NCBI RefSeq assembly: GCF_027853235.1
Contig: NZ_WKJG01000100.1
Location: 1-64,000, forward strand
From: Aliibacillus thermotolerans
GTDB taxonomy: Bacteria > Bacillota > Bacilli > Bacillales > Marinococcaceae
Reading direction: 5' to 3'
Length of the DNA: 64,000 nt
Shown here one piece after another: positions 22,156 to 32,125 of the stretch. The notes beneath the pieces were generated by a model. That model worked only from the letters and a program-made list of their open reading frames with translations, made no database searches and was not told where the DNA came from. Within the stretch, counting starts at the first letter, position 1. Every line of letters begins with the position of its first letter. The position numbers and the translations under genes were made by a program.

Positions 22156-22869
22156 TTAAACCATTTTGTTAAACTCTTTTCGCAATCGTTTGATAATTCT
22201 CTTTTCTAAACGGGAAATATAAGATTGGGAAATTCCGAGCAAATCCGCCACGTCTTTTTGGGTTTTTTCTTTGCCACCAGATAACCCAAAGCGCATTTCC
22301 ATAATTTTTTTTTCCCGAGGATTTAGCACTTCCATTGATTTCCGCAGGAGACGGCGATCTACTTTATGTTCCAACCCTTTCGTAATAATATCTTCTTCTG
22401 TTCCTAAAATGTCGGATAGTAACAACTCATTTCCATCCCAATCCACATTTAACGGTTCATCAAAAGATATTTCTGAGCGCAATTTGTTTGTTCGTCGTAA
22501 ATGCATAAGAATTTCATTTTCAATACAACGGGAAGCATAGGTCGCTAATTTTATTTTCTTTTCCGGGTTAAATGTATTGACAGCTTTAATTAAACCAATC
22601 GTTCCAATGCTGATTAAATCTTCAATATGAATACCGGTATTTTCAAATTTTCTGGCAATATATACGACAAGGCGTAAATTTCTTTCGATGAGGATTGAAC
22701 GAGCTTCTTCATCCTCTTTCGGTAATCGCTGAATGAGATGTTCTTCTTCCTCTTTTGAAAGCGGGGGAGGCAGCGCTTCACTTCCTCCAATATAATAAAG
22801 TTCGTCCGGTTTTAAACCACACTTTTTTAACACTTTATACCAGAATAAGGTCAATTTTAATTTAAGCAC
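22156..22869 (-). CDS. sigE: RNA polymerase sporulation sigma factor SigE (pro-form)
   Basis: Early mother-cell sigma factor made as inactive pro-SigE and cleaved by SpoIIGA. The 237-residue protein has the N-terminal pro-sequence ([15 protein letters not shown]), then [14 protein letters not shown] as in Bacillus, region 2 [18 protein letters not shown] and region 4 [21 protein letters not shown]. The start is GTG at 22869 with GGAGGTAAGG upstream. It is 23 bp downstream of spoIIGA in one operon. Confidence 0.96.
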   Translation of the reverse strand: MLKLKLTLFWYKVLKKCGLKPDELYYIGGSEALPPPLSKEEEEHLIQRLPKEDEEARSILIERNLRLVVYIARKFENTGIHIEDLISIGTIGLIKAVNTFNPEKKIKLATYASRCIENEILMHLRRTNKLRSEISFDEPLNVDWDGNELLLSDILGTEEDIITKGLEHKVDRRLLRKSMEVLNPREKKIMEMRFGLSGGKEKTQKDVADLLGISQSYISRLEKRIIKRLRKEFNKMV

Positions 22870-22892
22870 TTCCCTTACCTCCTATCCCCAAT

Positions 22893-23816
22893 TTATGCAA
22901 TTGTCTCCCATGATTCATGGAATGCATCGGCAGGAAATACGATTTGAAATTCACCGGTGGAGGACAGTTCTTTTTTGTCTAAACCGATGAGGAAAGATTG
23001 AAAAGAAACGTCATGATCTTGGTCGTGCACGATAACGACGTCTGAACAGAGAGCAAGCATGATATTCATTTCATGTCCGGCCGTTCGATACGGGATCAAT
23101 CGAAATCTATCTTCCCAATAGTTAAGAGAGCCCACTTCTTCCCAATTTTTTTTCGCAACGATTTCACTTAAATGGGCATACTGTCTATCCGTAAGTATTG
23201 TTTTTAATAATGACAAATTCATAATCAAGACCGGTTTTTTCGTGAATGGATCTTTTAATTGATTTCCTGTATCAATAAGTCCTATTCCTTCTATCCATTT
23301 GCCATCAATAGAAATAGATATTTTTTTATTTTTTTGGTGAGCCATTTTGCGTACTTTCATTGTTTTATCCATCCATACAAGCCCTCCCCACAATACTGGA
23401 AGAGAAAGAAAGATCAATGCTTGACGAACCGGGCTAAACAATACGGTTTGGGGAAGTGGTGCGGTTGGATGAATCGCTGACATATAAAAGGAATGAAGTC
23501 CGATGAGAATTCCCGCTGTGACAAAACTTGTCATATAAAACATGCATAACGTTTTCAGAAACATACGAAAAGAGCGATATCCAAAACCGATCCATACTAA
23601 GACGAGAGACCATACTATTTTTCCAACTGGGTGTACTAACCATTCTTCAAAAGGAGTGAGTACAATAAAAACGGTTGATGCACCAGCACTTGAAGCAATG
23701 AAAAGTCTCTTCGTGGTAATGGTTGTCTTTAAAAGACGTGCAGTACCTCGAAACAAAATGAGATGAATGCCTACATTGAGAAGAAACAAAATATCTAAGT
23801 AATATATGTATATCAC
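22893..23816 (-). CDS. spoIIGA: Sporulation sigma-E factor processing peptidase SpoIIGA
   Basis: Membrane aspartyl protease of the sporulation septum that cleaves pro-SigE after a signal from SpoIIR. The 307-residue protein has five hydrophobic segments in the first half and the catalytic motif GLIDTGNQLKDPFTKKPV. The chosen start is GTG at 23816; the upstream ATG at 23846 lies beside the -10 box and upstream of the expected transcript start, so it cannot be used. It resembles the family N terminus (IYLD-LFLLN). Confidence 0.93.
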   Translation of the reverse strand: MIYIYYLDILFLLNVGIHLILFRGTARLLKTTITTKRLFIASSAGASTVFIVLTPFEEWLVHPVGKIVWSLVLVWIGFGYRSFRMFLKTLCMFYMTSFVTAGILIGLHSFYMSAIHPTAPLPQTVLFSPVRQALIFLSLPVLWGGLVWMDKTMKVRKMAHQKNKKISISIDGKWIEGIGLIDTGNQLKDPFTKKPVLIMNLSLLKTILTDRQYAHLSEIVAKKNWEEVGSLNYWEDRFRLIPYRTAGHEMNIMLALCSDVVIVHDQDHDVSFQSFLIGLDKKELSSTGEFQIVFPADAFHESWETIA

Positions 23817-23847
23817 CCACTCTCTTCTACCTCTTCTTGTAACCATG

Positions 23848-23880
23848 ATTATATATGCAGTCTATTTAAAAGTCTGTCAG
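23848..23880 (-). promoter_or_regulatory. spoIIG promoter with an unusually long spacer
   Basis: CTGACA (23875-23880) and a perfect TATAAT (23848-23853) on the minus strand are 21 bp apart. The B. subtilis spoIIG promoter is the textbook Spo0A-activated promoter with a 22-bp spacer, so the same mechanism is inferred. No exact Spo0A box was identified by eye. Confidence 0.7.
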
Positions 23881-23937
23881 ATTATGATAGGGATTTTAGC
23901 TTCTTTTCATCTCTTTTGTAAAATCTTCTTGTATGCA

Positions 23938-23978
23938 ATAAAAGAGTGATTTGCCAGACTGGACAAATCACTCTTTTA
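23938..23978 (-). terminator. Terminator of ftsAZ
   Basis: A perfect 13-bp stem (AAAGAGTGATTTG with CAAATCACTCTTT) lies 13 bp after the ftsZ stop and separates it from spoIIGA. T-rich sequence follows on both strands. Confidence 0.85.
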
Positions 23979-23990
23979 TTATTTCTTCTG

Positions 23991-25139
23991 TTACTGTTTC
24001 CGACGACGGCGATTACGTAAAAATGTCGGAATATCTAACGTATCCGGTTCTTCTTGTTTCAGTTCTTCTCTTCTCATCACGGTCGCTGCTTCTTCAGTGA
24101 TTGGTCGCTCTTCCTTTTGCGTCACCGTGCGATTCGGAGCTGTGTTCGTACGGCGCTGAGAGCGAGTGCTAGCTTGTTGTTCCGGTTGCTCATCAAACCC
24201 TGTCGCGATCACAGTGACGACAATTTCATCATCTAAATTCTCATTAATAACCGAACCAAAAATCATATTTACTTCATGGTCTGCAGCACTAGATACGATT
24301 TCTGCAGCTTCATGGACTTCAAAAAGGCTTAAATTGTCTCCGCCGGTAATATTCATGAGCACTCCTTGGGCACCGTCCACAGAAGTTTCAAGTAGTGGAC
24401 TTGAAATCGCTTTTTTCGCAGCTTCTGCAGCACGGTTTTCACCGGTGGCAACCCCGATGCCCATTAACGCTGAGCCTTTGTCACTCATAATTGTCTTCAC
24501 ATCGGCAAAGTCTAAGTTAATGAGACCTGGTACTGCAATGAGGTCCGAAATACCTTGCACCCCTTGACGAAGTACATTATCCGCTTCCCGAAAGGCTTCT
24601 AACATAGGGGTACTTTTATCTACAATTTCCAATAAGCGATCATTTGGTATGACAATCAATGTATCTACTTTTTCTTTTAACGCACTAATTCCTGCCACTG
24701 CTTGTGTCGCTCGTTTTCTACCTTCAAAAGTAAACGGTCGAGTCACAACCCCTACCGTTAAAGCGCCAATTTCCTTCGCCACTTCTGCAATGACCGGAGC
24801 AGCGCCTGTTCCGGTACCGCCACCCATTCCAGCAGTAATAAATACCATATCGGCGCCGGTGAGCGCTTCTTCAATTTGTTCTTTACTCTCTTCCGCTGCT
24901 TTTTTTCCAATCTCCGGGTTGGCCCCGGCTCCTAACCCTCGTGTTAACTTTGCCCCGAGTTGCAATTTTGTTTCCGCTTGGGAAAGCTGTAATGCTTGGG
25001 CATCCGTATTCACTGCAATGAACTCTACTCCTTGGAGTCCATGCTCAATCATGCGATTGACTGCGTTGGAACCACCGCCTCCAACACCAATTACTTTTAT
25101 TTGTGCCAGCTGTTCCATATCCATTTCAAATTCCAACAT
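23991..25139 (-). CDS. ftsZ: Cell-division GTPase FtsZ
   Basis: Tubulin homologue that forms the Z-ring. The 382-residue protein has the GTP-binding [13 protein letters not shown] signature, the T7 loop [11 protein letters not shown], a variable linker from about residue 315, and the C-terminal peptide [16 protein letters not shown] that binds FtsA, SepF and others. The start at 25139 has a GGAGG site. It follows ftsA by 41 bp. Confidence 0.97.
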   Translation of the reverse strand: MLEFEMDMEQLAQIKVIGVGGGGSNAVNRMIEHGLQGVEFIAVNTDAQALQLSQAETKLQLGAKLTRGLGAGANPEIGKKAAEESKEQIEEALTGADMVFITAGMGGGTGTGAAPVIAEVAKEIGALTVGVVTRPFTFEGRKRATQAVAGISALKEKVDTLIVIPNDRLLEIVDKSTPMLEAFREADNVLRQGVQGISDLIAVPGLINLDFADVKTIMSDKGSALMGIGVATGENRAAEAAKKAISSPLLETSVDGAQGVLMNITGGDNLSLFEVHEAAEIVSSAADHEVNMIFGSVINENLDDEIVVTVIATGFDEQPEQQASTRSQRRTNTAPNRTVTQKEERPITEEAATVMRREELKQEEPDTLDIPTFLRNRRRRKQ

Positions 25140-25180
25140 TCAAGGTCCTCCTAATCGTCAAATCTTCTTTCAACCATTTT

Positions 25181-26464
25181 TTACTCAAAGAACACTTTGA
25201 AAAAGTTTTTCACTTTTGTTTTCATCCCCGGTCCATTGGAACTTTTCTGCTTTTTTGTCTTTTTTTCTGAAACGAGCAATTCTTCTTCGTTCTCATCTTT
25301 TGGTTGTACGGTAAATGCTGCTTCTCTAATTTGCATGTTAACGTGTTGATGAGCAAACTCAATTAACCCGACTCCTGTTGTATAAATAGGTTCACGAACT
25401 CCTATGTAATCTGGCACTGCCACTCGCACGTTATGACGCAAAATGTCTTGTGCAAGTTCTAATGCTCCTGGTAACATCACTGTACCACCTGTTAAAATAT
25501 AGCCACCAGGAAGTTCCGGATAACCGAGTTTAAATAGTTCATCTTCAATAAGAATAAACATTTCTTCCATTCTAGGTTCAATTATGTGGGCAATTTCATA
25601 TTGGGAATATTCTTCTGTCTCTTCACTTCCAATTGTCTGAACGTCAAAAGTTACTTCATCTAATGCTTCGTCAATATACGCATGTCCATGTTCTCTTTTT
25701 ATTCGTTCTGCTTCCTCTTTCGTTGTGCGAAGTCCGACAGAAATATCATTTGTAATATGGTCACCACCAATTGGGATGACAGATGTCGCTTCTAAACGCC
25801 CTTCCCGAAAGACAGAAACAGTCGTCCCGCCTCCCCCCATATCTACTAGCGCAACTCCCAAGGATTTTTCATCTTTCGAAACCGCAACAGTACCAGCAGC
25901 AAGTGGGGATAAACAAATGTCTGCGATCGTTAAACCTGCTTTTTCCACACAACGAAGTAAATTATGTAATGCTGTTTTTGTTCCTGTAATTATGGTACCT
26001 TCCATTTCCAATCGAACCCCTAGCATTCCGCGGGGGTCATGAATACCATCGAGACCATCCACGATAAACTGCGTTGGAATAACATCGATGATTTCTCTTT
26101 CTGGAGGGACAGAAAGAACTTGCGCAGCATCAAGGACGCGCTCGATGTCTTCATTTCGTATCTCTCTATCTGTACTTGATACAGCAACAACACCATTACA
26201 CGGCTCAATTTCAATGTGATTTCCGTTCACGCCGACAATGACTTGTTTAATTTCAAGTCCGACCATTCGTTCCGCTTCTTGTACTGCTTCCCGAATAGAT
26301 TTTACTGTTTCATCAATATCTACGATTGCTCCTTTTTTCAATCCTGTTGATTTGGCACTGCCAACCCCGATTACTTTGAGGGACCCACTCGACATGTCTC
26401 CGATAATAACCCGAACTCCGGATGTACCGATATCAAGGCTGACGTAGATATCTTCGTTGTTCAA
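25181..26464 (-). CDS. ftsA: Cell-division protein FtsA
   Basis: Actin-like ATPase that anchors FtsZ to the membrane. The 427-residue protein has phosphate-binding motifs YVSLDIGTSGVRV and ALVDMGGGGTTVSVF, an adenosine motif GGYILTGGTVMLPGA, and a C-terminal amphipathic membrane helix (MKTKVKNFFKVFFE). The start is read as TTG at 26464: it has GGAGGT at correct spacing and aligns with NNEDIYVSLDIG. The ATG at 26485 has no ribosome site. Confidence 0.95.
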   Translation of the reverse strand: MNNEDIYVSLDIGTSGVRVIIGDMSSGSLKVIGVGSAKSTGLKKGAIVDIDETVKSIREAVQEAERMVGLEIKQVIVGVNGNHIEIEPCNGVVAVSSTDREIRNEDIERVLDAAQVLSVPPEREIIDVIPTQFIVDGLDGIHDPRGMLGVRLEMEGTIITGTKTALHNLLRCVEKAGLTIADICLSPLAAGTVAVSKDEKSLGVALVDMGGGGTTVSVFREGRLEATSVIPIGGDHITNDISVGLRTTKEEAERIKREHGHAYIDEALDEVTFDVQTIGSEETEEYSQYEIAHIIEPRMEEMFILIEDELFKLGYPELPGGYILTGGTVMLPGALELAQDILRHNVRVAVPDYIGVREPIYTTGVGLIEFAHQHVNMQIREAAFTVQPKDENEEELLVSEKKTKKQKSSNGPGMKTKVKNFFKVFFE

Positions 26465-26607
26465 TGTGTGGCACCTCCGTTTCATCTATTTCCTGCTTCA
26501 TTTTCACACTGTTCAATTTACTCCTTCTTTCTATCATAGCATGGTTTTATACATGAGATGACGTATTTATGAGAAGTCATCGTTACGATTACTTTTCAAT
26601 ACTATTA

Positions 26608-26636
26608 CAATTCCACAAACAAATAGAATTTCCTTT
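26608..26636 (-). promoter_or_regulatory. SigH-type promoter of ftsAZ
   Basis: On the minus strand AAAGGAAAT (26628-26636) and GTGGAATTG (26608-26616) with an 11-bp spacer match the SigH consensus (RnAGGAwww, RnnGAATww) almost fully. B. subtilis ftsAZ has a SigH promoter that raises FtsZ at sporulation. The rest of the 283-bp gap between divIB and ftsA is AT-rich, and no gene was seen in it. Confidence 0.75.
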
Positions 26637-26747
26637 CAAAAAAAGTATTTTCTATTTTCCTGCAAGTTTACATGATAATCGCAAGAAGGAAAAGCATAAC
26701 CTGATTTCTCGTATAAGGTTAGGAAAAAAGTATGAAAAGAAAAGCAA

Positions 26748-27524
26748 TTACTCCATCTGTTCTTCATCTTCACTTTCTACCTCAAAGGACTCAAAATACG
26801 GACTCATTTTCATATGGAGAACGCCTGGTTCATTCGGATCAATTTCTTGCGCTACCCCTGGATATGTTGCCATATGTTCGGAAAAAGAAGCGATTGTGCT
26901 AATTACTTCAATGCCATCCGTCATGTATAGATGAACTTCTCCGTTTTTCGCCAATTGTTCCGTCAAGTGTACTTCAGAAATTCTGTTTGCTACTCCATCC
27001 CCTAATTTGCTCAACTCTTCTGTGAATGTGCGGAGAAGCGTCTCATCTGAAAATCCATGTAAAATAGGGGCTTCGGCATCAATATGACTCACCGATTGTT
27101 CTGTTAAAATCGTTCCATTTTCAAGGACTGGGATATAGCGCCCGTTCTTATCAACATACGCAATTCGCTCGTGTTCTGTAATCGTAATATGTATGGTGGA
27201 TGGGAGCGATCTTTCTATATGAACATCCGCTACTTCTTCTAACTGATGGATGTTTGTCATCGCTTCCTCTTTATCAATATTCCACATACTATTTCCTATT
27301 TTGATTCCACTTTCATCAACAATCCATCGTTCATCGACATGCTCTGCACCTTCCACTGTAATATGACGAATGTGGCTGAGAGGGGATTGGAAATACACGA
27401 CGAACAAAATAAGAAGAAAAAAGAAAGTGAGATAAAAAATAAGGCGACGATTGGCGCGTTTTTTTCGTTGGGATTGAAGTGCAGGTATGCGATCATCGAG
27501 AGGAATTACTTTTTTATCCGGCAT
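26748..27524 (-). CDS. divIB: Cell-division protein DivIB (FtsQ)
   Basis: Bitopic division protein that works with FtsL and DivIC at the septum. The 258-residue protein has a basic cytoplasmic segment, one membrane helix (LIFYLTFFFLLILFVVYF, about residues 27-44) and an extracellular POTRA domain beginning SPLSHIRHITVEGAEHV. The start at 27524 has GGGAGGGGAG. The neighbours found in B. subtilis (ylxW, ylxX, sbp) are missing, so divIB is followed directly by ftsA. Confidence 0.92.
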   Translation of the reverse strand: MPDKKVIPLDDRIPALQSQRKKRANRRLIFYLTFFFLLILFVVYFQSPLSHIRHITVEGAEHVDERWIVDESGIKIGNSMWNIDKEEAMTNIHQLEEVADVHIERSLPSTIHITITEHERIAYVDKNGRYIPVLENGTILTEQSVSHIDAEAPILHGFSDETLLRTFTEELSKLGDGVANRISEVHLTEQLAKNGEVHLYMTDGIEVISTIASFSEHMATYPGVAQEIDPNEPGVLHMKMSPYFESFEVESEDEEQME

Positions 27525-27541
27525 TCTCTCCCCCTCCCATC

Positions 27542-28453
27542 TCATGAATTTGAGCGTGTCACAATTTCTACTTCCGTCTGCAACTCAATTTGAAACTCTT
27601 TTTTTACCGTTTTTTGAGCGTGTTGAATGAGCGCTAACACATCCGACGCCGATGCCTCATTTACATTGACGATAAAATTTCCGTGCATTGGTGATATTTG
27701 GGCACCGCCAATTTGGAATCCTTTTAATCCGGCTTTTTCAATCAGCGCTCCCGCATGGTGGGGAAGTGGGTTACGAAATACACTTCCGGCGCAAGGATGA
27801 TCCCACGGTTGTGTTTCGCGACGATATTCTTTATGCTTTTTCATTTCTTTTACAACCGTTTCTTTCTCTCCTTTTTTTAATTGTAAACGGGCTTCCACAC
27901 AAATCCCCTTCTCTTTTTGCAGACACGATGTTCGATAGGAGTAGTCCATTTCCTTATTGGATAGCCAAAGGAGCCTACCGTCCGGATAAAGGATGCGAGC
28001 TTCCAGTAAAATTTGGGACATGTCTGAGCCGTGTGCTCCAGCGTTCATGAAAACTGCTCCACCTACCGAACCAGGAATTCCTCCTGCAAATTCCAAACCG
28101 GAAAGACCTTTCATGCTAATAACGGTAGCGAGACGAACAAGGGGAAAACCCGCTCCAACACGAACCACTTCATCGTTTATCTCCAAATGATCTAAATGTT
28201 TTCCAATCTTAAAGACGACCCCTTCAATGCCTCGATCATCTACTAATAAATTGGAACCGCGACCAATAGCGCGCCATGGCAAATCGTTCGATTGAATAAT
28301 CTCCATCGCTCGAACGAGCCCTTCCACGCTATCCGGTTCAACGAAAATATCGGCCGGACCTCCAATTTTCCAAGTTGTATGATGTTTTAAAAGCTCTTTA
28401 GTTCGCACACTACCAACGTTTGCTTTTTTTAATTCATCTACAATCCTTTGCAC
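27542..28453 (-). CDS. murB: UDP-N-acetylenolpyruvoylglucosamine reductase
   Basis: FAD enzyme that reduces UDP-GlcNAc-enolpyruvate to UDP-MurNAc. The 303-residue protein shows the FAD-binding HTTWKIGGPADIF and GRGSNLLVDDRGI motifs and the catalytic Ser region CAGSVFRNP. Of three GTG codons at 28468, 28462 and 28453, the last is preferred by spacing to GGGAG and by comparison with the family N terminus. Its placement between murG and divIB matches Bacillus. Confidence 0.93.
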   Translation of the reverse strand: MQRIVDELKKANVGSVRTKELLKHHTTWKIGGPADIFVEPDSVEGLVRAMEIIQSNDLPWRAIGRGSNLLVDDRGIEGVVFKIGKHLDHLEINDEVVRVGAGFPLVRLATVISMKGLSGLEFAGGIPGSVGGAVFMNAGAHGSDMSQILLEARILYPDGRLLWLSNKEMDYSYRTSCLQKEKGICVEARLQLKKGEKETVVKEMKKHKEYRRETQPWDHPCAGSVFRNPLPHHAGALIEKAGLKGFQIGGAQISPMHGNFIVNVNEASASDVLALIQHAQKTVKKEFQIELQTEVEIVTRSNS

Positions 28454-28469
28454 ACTTCTCACTCCCACC

Positions 28470-29570
28470 TTATTTTGAAGGAGTTATCAATTCCTCCATT
28501 AGTTGATACATTTTCTGAGCAGCTTCGGGATAAGCCAATTGTAATGATCTTTGATGCATCAACTTCCATTTTTTTTCATCTGATAAAATTTTGTCGATAT
28601 CTTGTAATAGCACTTTCCCATTTATTTCATGTTCTTTTCGTAAAATGGCCGCTTTTTGATCGCTCAATGTTTTTGCATTTTTTTCTTGATGATTGTTCGT
28701 GACGTATGGGCTTGGAATCAAAATGGCAGGTAATCCAAGGGCGGTAATTTCCGCCAGCGTCGTCGCCCCCGCGCGAGCCACAATTAAATCAGCATGTCGC
28801 AACACGGCTGGCATCTCATGAATAAAAGGTTTAATGACCACATTTTTTGGATTTCCGACTTCTTCAACTTCCAATATAATTTTATCATAGTGAATAGAAC
28901 CAGTTATATATAAAAATTGCCACTCCTTCTCTTTCACATGAGGAAGAGCTTCAATAAAAGCGTCGTTGATTGGGCGAGCTCCCCTACTTCCTCCGACAAT
29001 GACGACCGTCTTCTTTTTCGTAGACAAACCGATTGCTTCAAAAGGATTATCCCCTCGTGCATGGATCACCTCTGATGCTCGTGGGTTACCTGTTACTACT
29101 ACTTTTTCTTTAGGAAAATAAGATGCCGATTCACGAAAAGAAACGGCAACCCGATCGACGTAGCGGCTTAAAAATTTGTTGGTGAGGCCCGGCACGCTAT
29201 TTTGTTCGTGGATAATCGTTGGCACCCCCATTTTCGCTGCCGCATAGACGACTGGTCCTGCCACATATCCACCTGTGCCAATGACGATGTCTGCTTGAAA
29301 AGAAGCGATCAGTTTCCTCGCACGTTTGATGGCACGTAAAAAACGCCACACCGTCCGAACGTTGTGAAAAGATATCTTACGCTTGAAACCACTAATGTTG
29401 ATTGTTTGAAAGGGGATGTTTGCCCGTGGTACAATGTCACTTTCCAATCCATTTTCTGTTCCGACGTACAAAAATTGTGCGTCGGAATTGAATCTTTTCA
29501 TTTCCTTGATGAGGGCTAAGGCAGGATAAATATGACCACCTGTACCGCCCCCGGTAACGATTACTTTCAT
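28470..29570 (-). CDS. murG: UDP-GlcNAc:lipid I N-acetylglucosaminyltransferase
   Basis: Peripheral membrane glycosyltransferase that turns lipid I into lipid II. The 366-residue protein has the N-terminal [14 protein letters not shown] loop, the [14 protein letters not shown] motif and the C-terminal donor site ([21 protein letters not shown]). An AGGAGGAT site precedes the ATG. It is 13 bp after spoVE. Confidence 0.96.
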   Translation of the reverse strand: MKVIVTGGGTGGHIYPALALIKEMKRFNSDAQFLYVGTENGLESDIVPRANIPFQTINISGFKRKISFHNVRTVWRFLRAIKRARKLIASFQADIVIGTGGYVAGPVVYAAAKMGVPTIIHEQNSVPGLTNKFLSRYVDRVAVSFRESASYFPKEKVVVTGNPRASEVIHARGDNPFEAIGLSTKKKTVVIVGGSRGARPINDAFIEALPHVKEKEWQFLYITGSIHYDKIILEVEEVGNPKNVVIKPFIHEMPAVLRHADLIVARAGATTLAEITALGLPAILIPSPYVTNNHQEKNAKTLSDQKAAILRKEHEINGKVLLQDIDKILSDEKKWKLMHQRSLQLAYPEAAQKMYQLMEELITPSK

Positions 29571-29583
29571 AGTATCCTCCTAC

Positions 29584-30687
29584 TTAAGAAACGCGCATTC
29601 GATGTCGAGTAATATTTAATACGATCCCTACAGCTAATAACATCAAAGTTAGCGATGAGCCTCCATAGCTCAAAAATGGTAGCGTAATTCCTGTCACCGG
29701 AAACAACCCGATAACCACTCCGATATTTATCATTACTTGAATAAAGATAACACCGGTGACACCAATGGCCAAAAAAGAACCGAATAAATCCGGTGCATGT
29801 AAAGCAGTCACCACTCCGCGCCACAACACCATTCCAAATAATACGAGCACGAAAGCACCACCAATAAATCCGGTCTCTTCCGCCAAAATAGAGAAAATAA
29901 AATCGGTTTGAGGCTCTGGCAAATAGTAAAATTTTTGCCGGCTTTCCCCAAATCCGAGTCCAAATAATCCGCCTGGACCGACAGCGTAGAGAGATTGTAT
30001 GATTTGAAACCCTGTATTTAACGGGTCGGACCACGGATCTATAAACGAAGTAATCCGCGCCATTCGATAAGGAGCAGAAACGATAAGAAATACAAATCCC
30101 GCCACTCCTATCAAACCTAAGTAAATAAAATGAAGGATTTTTGCCCCGGCTGCAAATAATAGCACGAAACAAGTCCCAAGCATCACTGTCCCTGTGCCGA
30201 GATCCGGCTGTAACATGATTAAACCAAAAGCAAGAAACATGAGCATTAACGCTGGCAACATCCCTTTTCTAAAATGAGTCATCCATCGTTGACGAAGTAC
30301 GATATAATGGGATAAAAAAATAATCATTCCTAGTTTCATAAACTCTGCCGGTTGAATGGAAAATGCACCAACACCAATCCAGCTCCGCGCACCACCGCGA
30401 ACAATTCCTATTCCGGGGATTAAGACAAGTATAACTAGCGCAAAGCATACAATTAAGATCACAACAGACCAACGTTGCCAAGTCCAATAATCGATATAAG
30501 ATATCCCAATCATGAGCGCAACCCCTGTCCCGGCAAATAACAGTTGTCTCTTAACAAAGTAAAATGGATCGTTTTCTAAATGCATCCCCCAAGCAGAACT
30601 TGCACTATACACCGTTAACATCCCTATTACTAAAAGGCAAAGAACAGCTGTAAATAATAGGACATCGAAGGAACGTCGACCCTCCAT
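29584..30687 (-). CDS. spoVE: Stage V sporulation protein E (SEDS glycosyltransferase)
   Basis: SEDS-family peptidoglycan polymerase for the spore cortex, partner of SpoVD. The 367-residue protein has about ten membrane helices and SEDS motifs such as QPDLGT and FLSYGGSSL. Within the family the choice of SpoVE over FtsW rests on position between murD and murG, on the partner spoVD nearby and on a SigE-like promoter upstream. An FtsW gene is not in the window. Confidence 0.88.
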   Translation of the reverse strand: MEGRRSFDVLLFTAVLCLLVIGMLTVYSASSAWGMHLENDPFYFVKRQLLFAGTGVALMIGISYIDYWTWQRWSVVILIVCFALVILVLIPGIGIVRGGARSWIGVGAFSIQPAEFMKLGMIIFLSHYIVLRQRWMTHFRKGMLPALMLMFLAFGLIMLQPDLGTGTVMLGTCFVLLFAAGAKILHFIYLGLIGVAGFVFLIVSAPYRMARITSFIDPWSDPLNTGFQIIQSLYAVGPGGLFGLGFGESRQKFYYLPEPQTDFIFSILAEETGFIGGAFVLVLFGMVLWRGVVTALHAPDLFGSFLAIGVTGVIFIQVMINIGVVIGLFPVTGITLPFLSYGGSSLTLMLLAVGIVLNITRHRMRVS

Positions 30688-30730
30688 ATCTGTTCACCTC
30701 ATCTAAAAAACCAATGGTTCTTTTCTTTTC

Positions 30731-30758
30731 AATGTATGCAAAAATGAAGTGAACATGC
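30731..30758 (-). promoter_or_regulatory. SigE-like promoter of spoVE
   Basis: GCATGTT (30752-30758) and CATACATT (30731-30738) on the minus strand with a 13-bp spacer resemble the SigE consensus (kmATATT, CATACAmT). B. subtilis spoVE is transcribed from SigE promoters at this place. Confidence 0.5.
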
Positions 30759-30766
30759 TTATATTC

Positions 30767-32125
30767 TTATGAACCCGCTAATTGTTGAACAGCGTGAATA
30801 AAGGTTTTCCCTCTTTCTTCAAAGGTGTTGAATTGATCCCAACTAGCGCAAGCCGGTGACAGCAAAACAATATCTCCCTTTGTTGAGTAAGAAAAAGCTT
30901 CTTTCACCGCTTCTTCTAATGTTTCGGTCGTTTTCACCCTAGGAACATTTGCCTTTACTGCTGTTGCTTTTAATTGTTCCTTCGTCTCACCATAAAATAC
31001 TGCTGCTTTCACATGAGCAAGGGAAGGGATAAGCGGTGAAAAATCTACCCCGCGATCTAATCCTCCCCCAATTAACACAATTGGGTCGGAAAAAGCAGTT
31101 AATGCTTTTTCTGTCGATTCAATATTCGTTGCTTTTGAGTCATTGTATACTTTCCTACCAGCCACATTTCCTACATATTGGAGACGATGTTCCACCCCTT
31201 GAAATGTGCGTAGTACTTGTTGAATAGAAGAAAGGCTTGCGCCATGAAGAAGACTTGCACAGATTGCGGCAAGCATATTTTCTTCATTGTGGGCTCCGGG
31301 TAAAGAGACTTCTTCTATCTCCATTACTTTTTTTCCTTGAAAATAAAAAGCGCCGTTCTCTTTATACCCACCGTTGTTGATTTTTTTTGCTAAAGAAAAA
31401 GGGAGTAACTTCCCTTTCGCATCTTTCACTAACCTACTAACCGCTGGGTCATCCGCGTTATAAATAATCGTATCCTTTGCGGTCATCCGTTGAAAAATCT
31501 TGGCTTTGGACATTTCATAATCTTCCCTCGTCCCGTGATAATCAAGGTGGGCATCCGAAATGTTTAGAAGGATAGCCGTTTTAGGGTGAAAAAATTGCGT
31601 ACCTTTGAGTTGAAAACTAGACACCTCCGTGACCATCACTTCATCTTCTTTTACGTTCTTTGCTACATCGGAGGCGACAAGACCTATGTTTCCAGCAAGA
31701 TGCGGGTGGCAATTTCCTTCTTTTAACATGTGATAAATTAACGTGGTTGTCGTTGTTTTTCCGTTTGTCCCGGTAATTGCTACAATCTCCCCTTTACAAA
31801 CGAAACTTGCTAACTCGATTTCCGTGACAACGGGAATTCCTTGTTTCTGCGCTTCTTGAACGAGAGGGTTGTGATACGGAATCCCTGGATTTTTGACGAC
31901 ATAATCCCACGATCTTTCCATGAGAGACCGGGGATGACCTCCGGAAACAATGTCTACATTTTTTTGCATAAGATGACGCGCTTCTTCTGTATGAGTGATG
32001 TCTTTCGCATCATTAACCGTTACATGTGCCCCTAACTTTAATAATAGTAAAGCAGCATGATAGCCACTTTTTGCAAGCCCTAAGACGAGCACATGTTTTC
32101 CTTGAAACCAATGTTTATCCATCAT
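30767..32125 (-). CDS. murD: UDP-N-acetylmuramoylalanine-D-glutamate ligase
   Basis: Adds D-Glu to UDP-MurNAc-L-Ala. The 452-residue protein has an N-terminal Rossmann domain ([14 protein letters not shown]), the ATP loop [15 protein letters not shown] near residue 115 and the central HLDYHG motif of Mur ligases. The start at 32125 (a second ATG follows at 32122) has GAGGTG and overlaps the mraY stop by 4 bp. Confidence 0.95.
   Translation of the reverse strand: MMDKHWFQGKHVLVLGLAKSGYHAALLLLKLGAHVTVNDAKDITHTEEARHLMQKNVDIVSGGHPRSLMERSWDYVVKNPGIPYHNPLVQEAQKQGIPVVTEIELASFVCKGEIVAITGTNGKTTTTTLIYHMLKEGNCHPHLAGNIGLVASDVAKNVKEDEVMVTEVSSFQLKGTQFFHPKTAILLNISDAHLDYHGTREDYEMSKAKIFQRMTAKDTIIYNADDPAVSRLVKDAKGKLLPFSLAKKINNGGYKENGAFYFQGKKVMEIEEVSLPGAHNEENMLAAICASLLHGASLSSIQQVLRTFQGVEHRLQYVGNVAGRKVYNDSKATNIESTEKALTAFSDPIVLIGGGLDRGVDFSPLIPSLAHVKAAVFYGETKEQLKATAVKANVPRVKTTETLEEAVKEAFSYSTKGDIVLLSPACASWDQFNTFEERGKTFIHAVQQLAGS

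Noticed and set aside
29567-30172. 201-codon minus-strand frame overlapping spoVE
   Set aside because: Out-of-frame shadow of spoVE, rich in Arg, Cys and Tyr and unlike a real protein.
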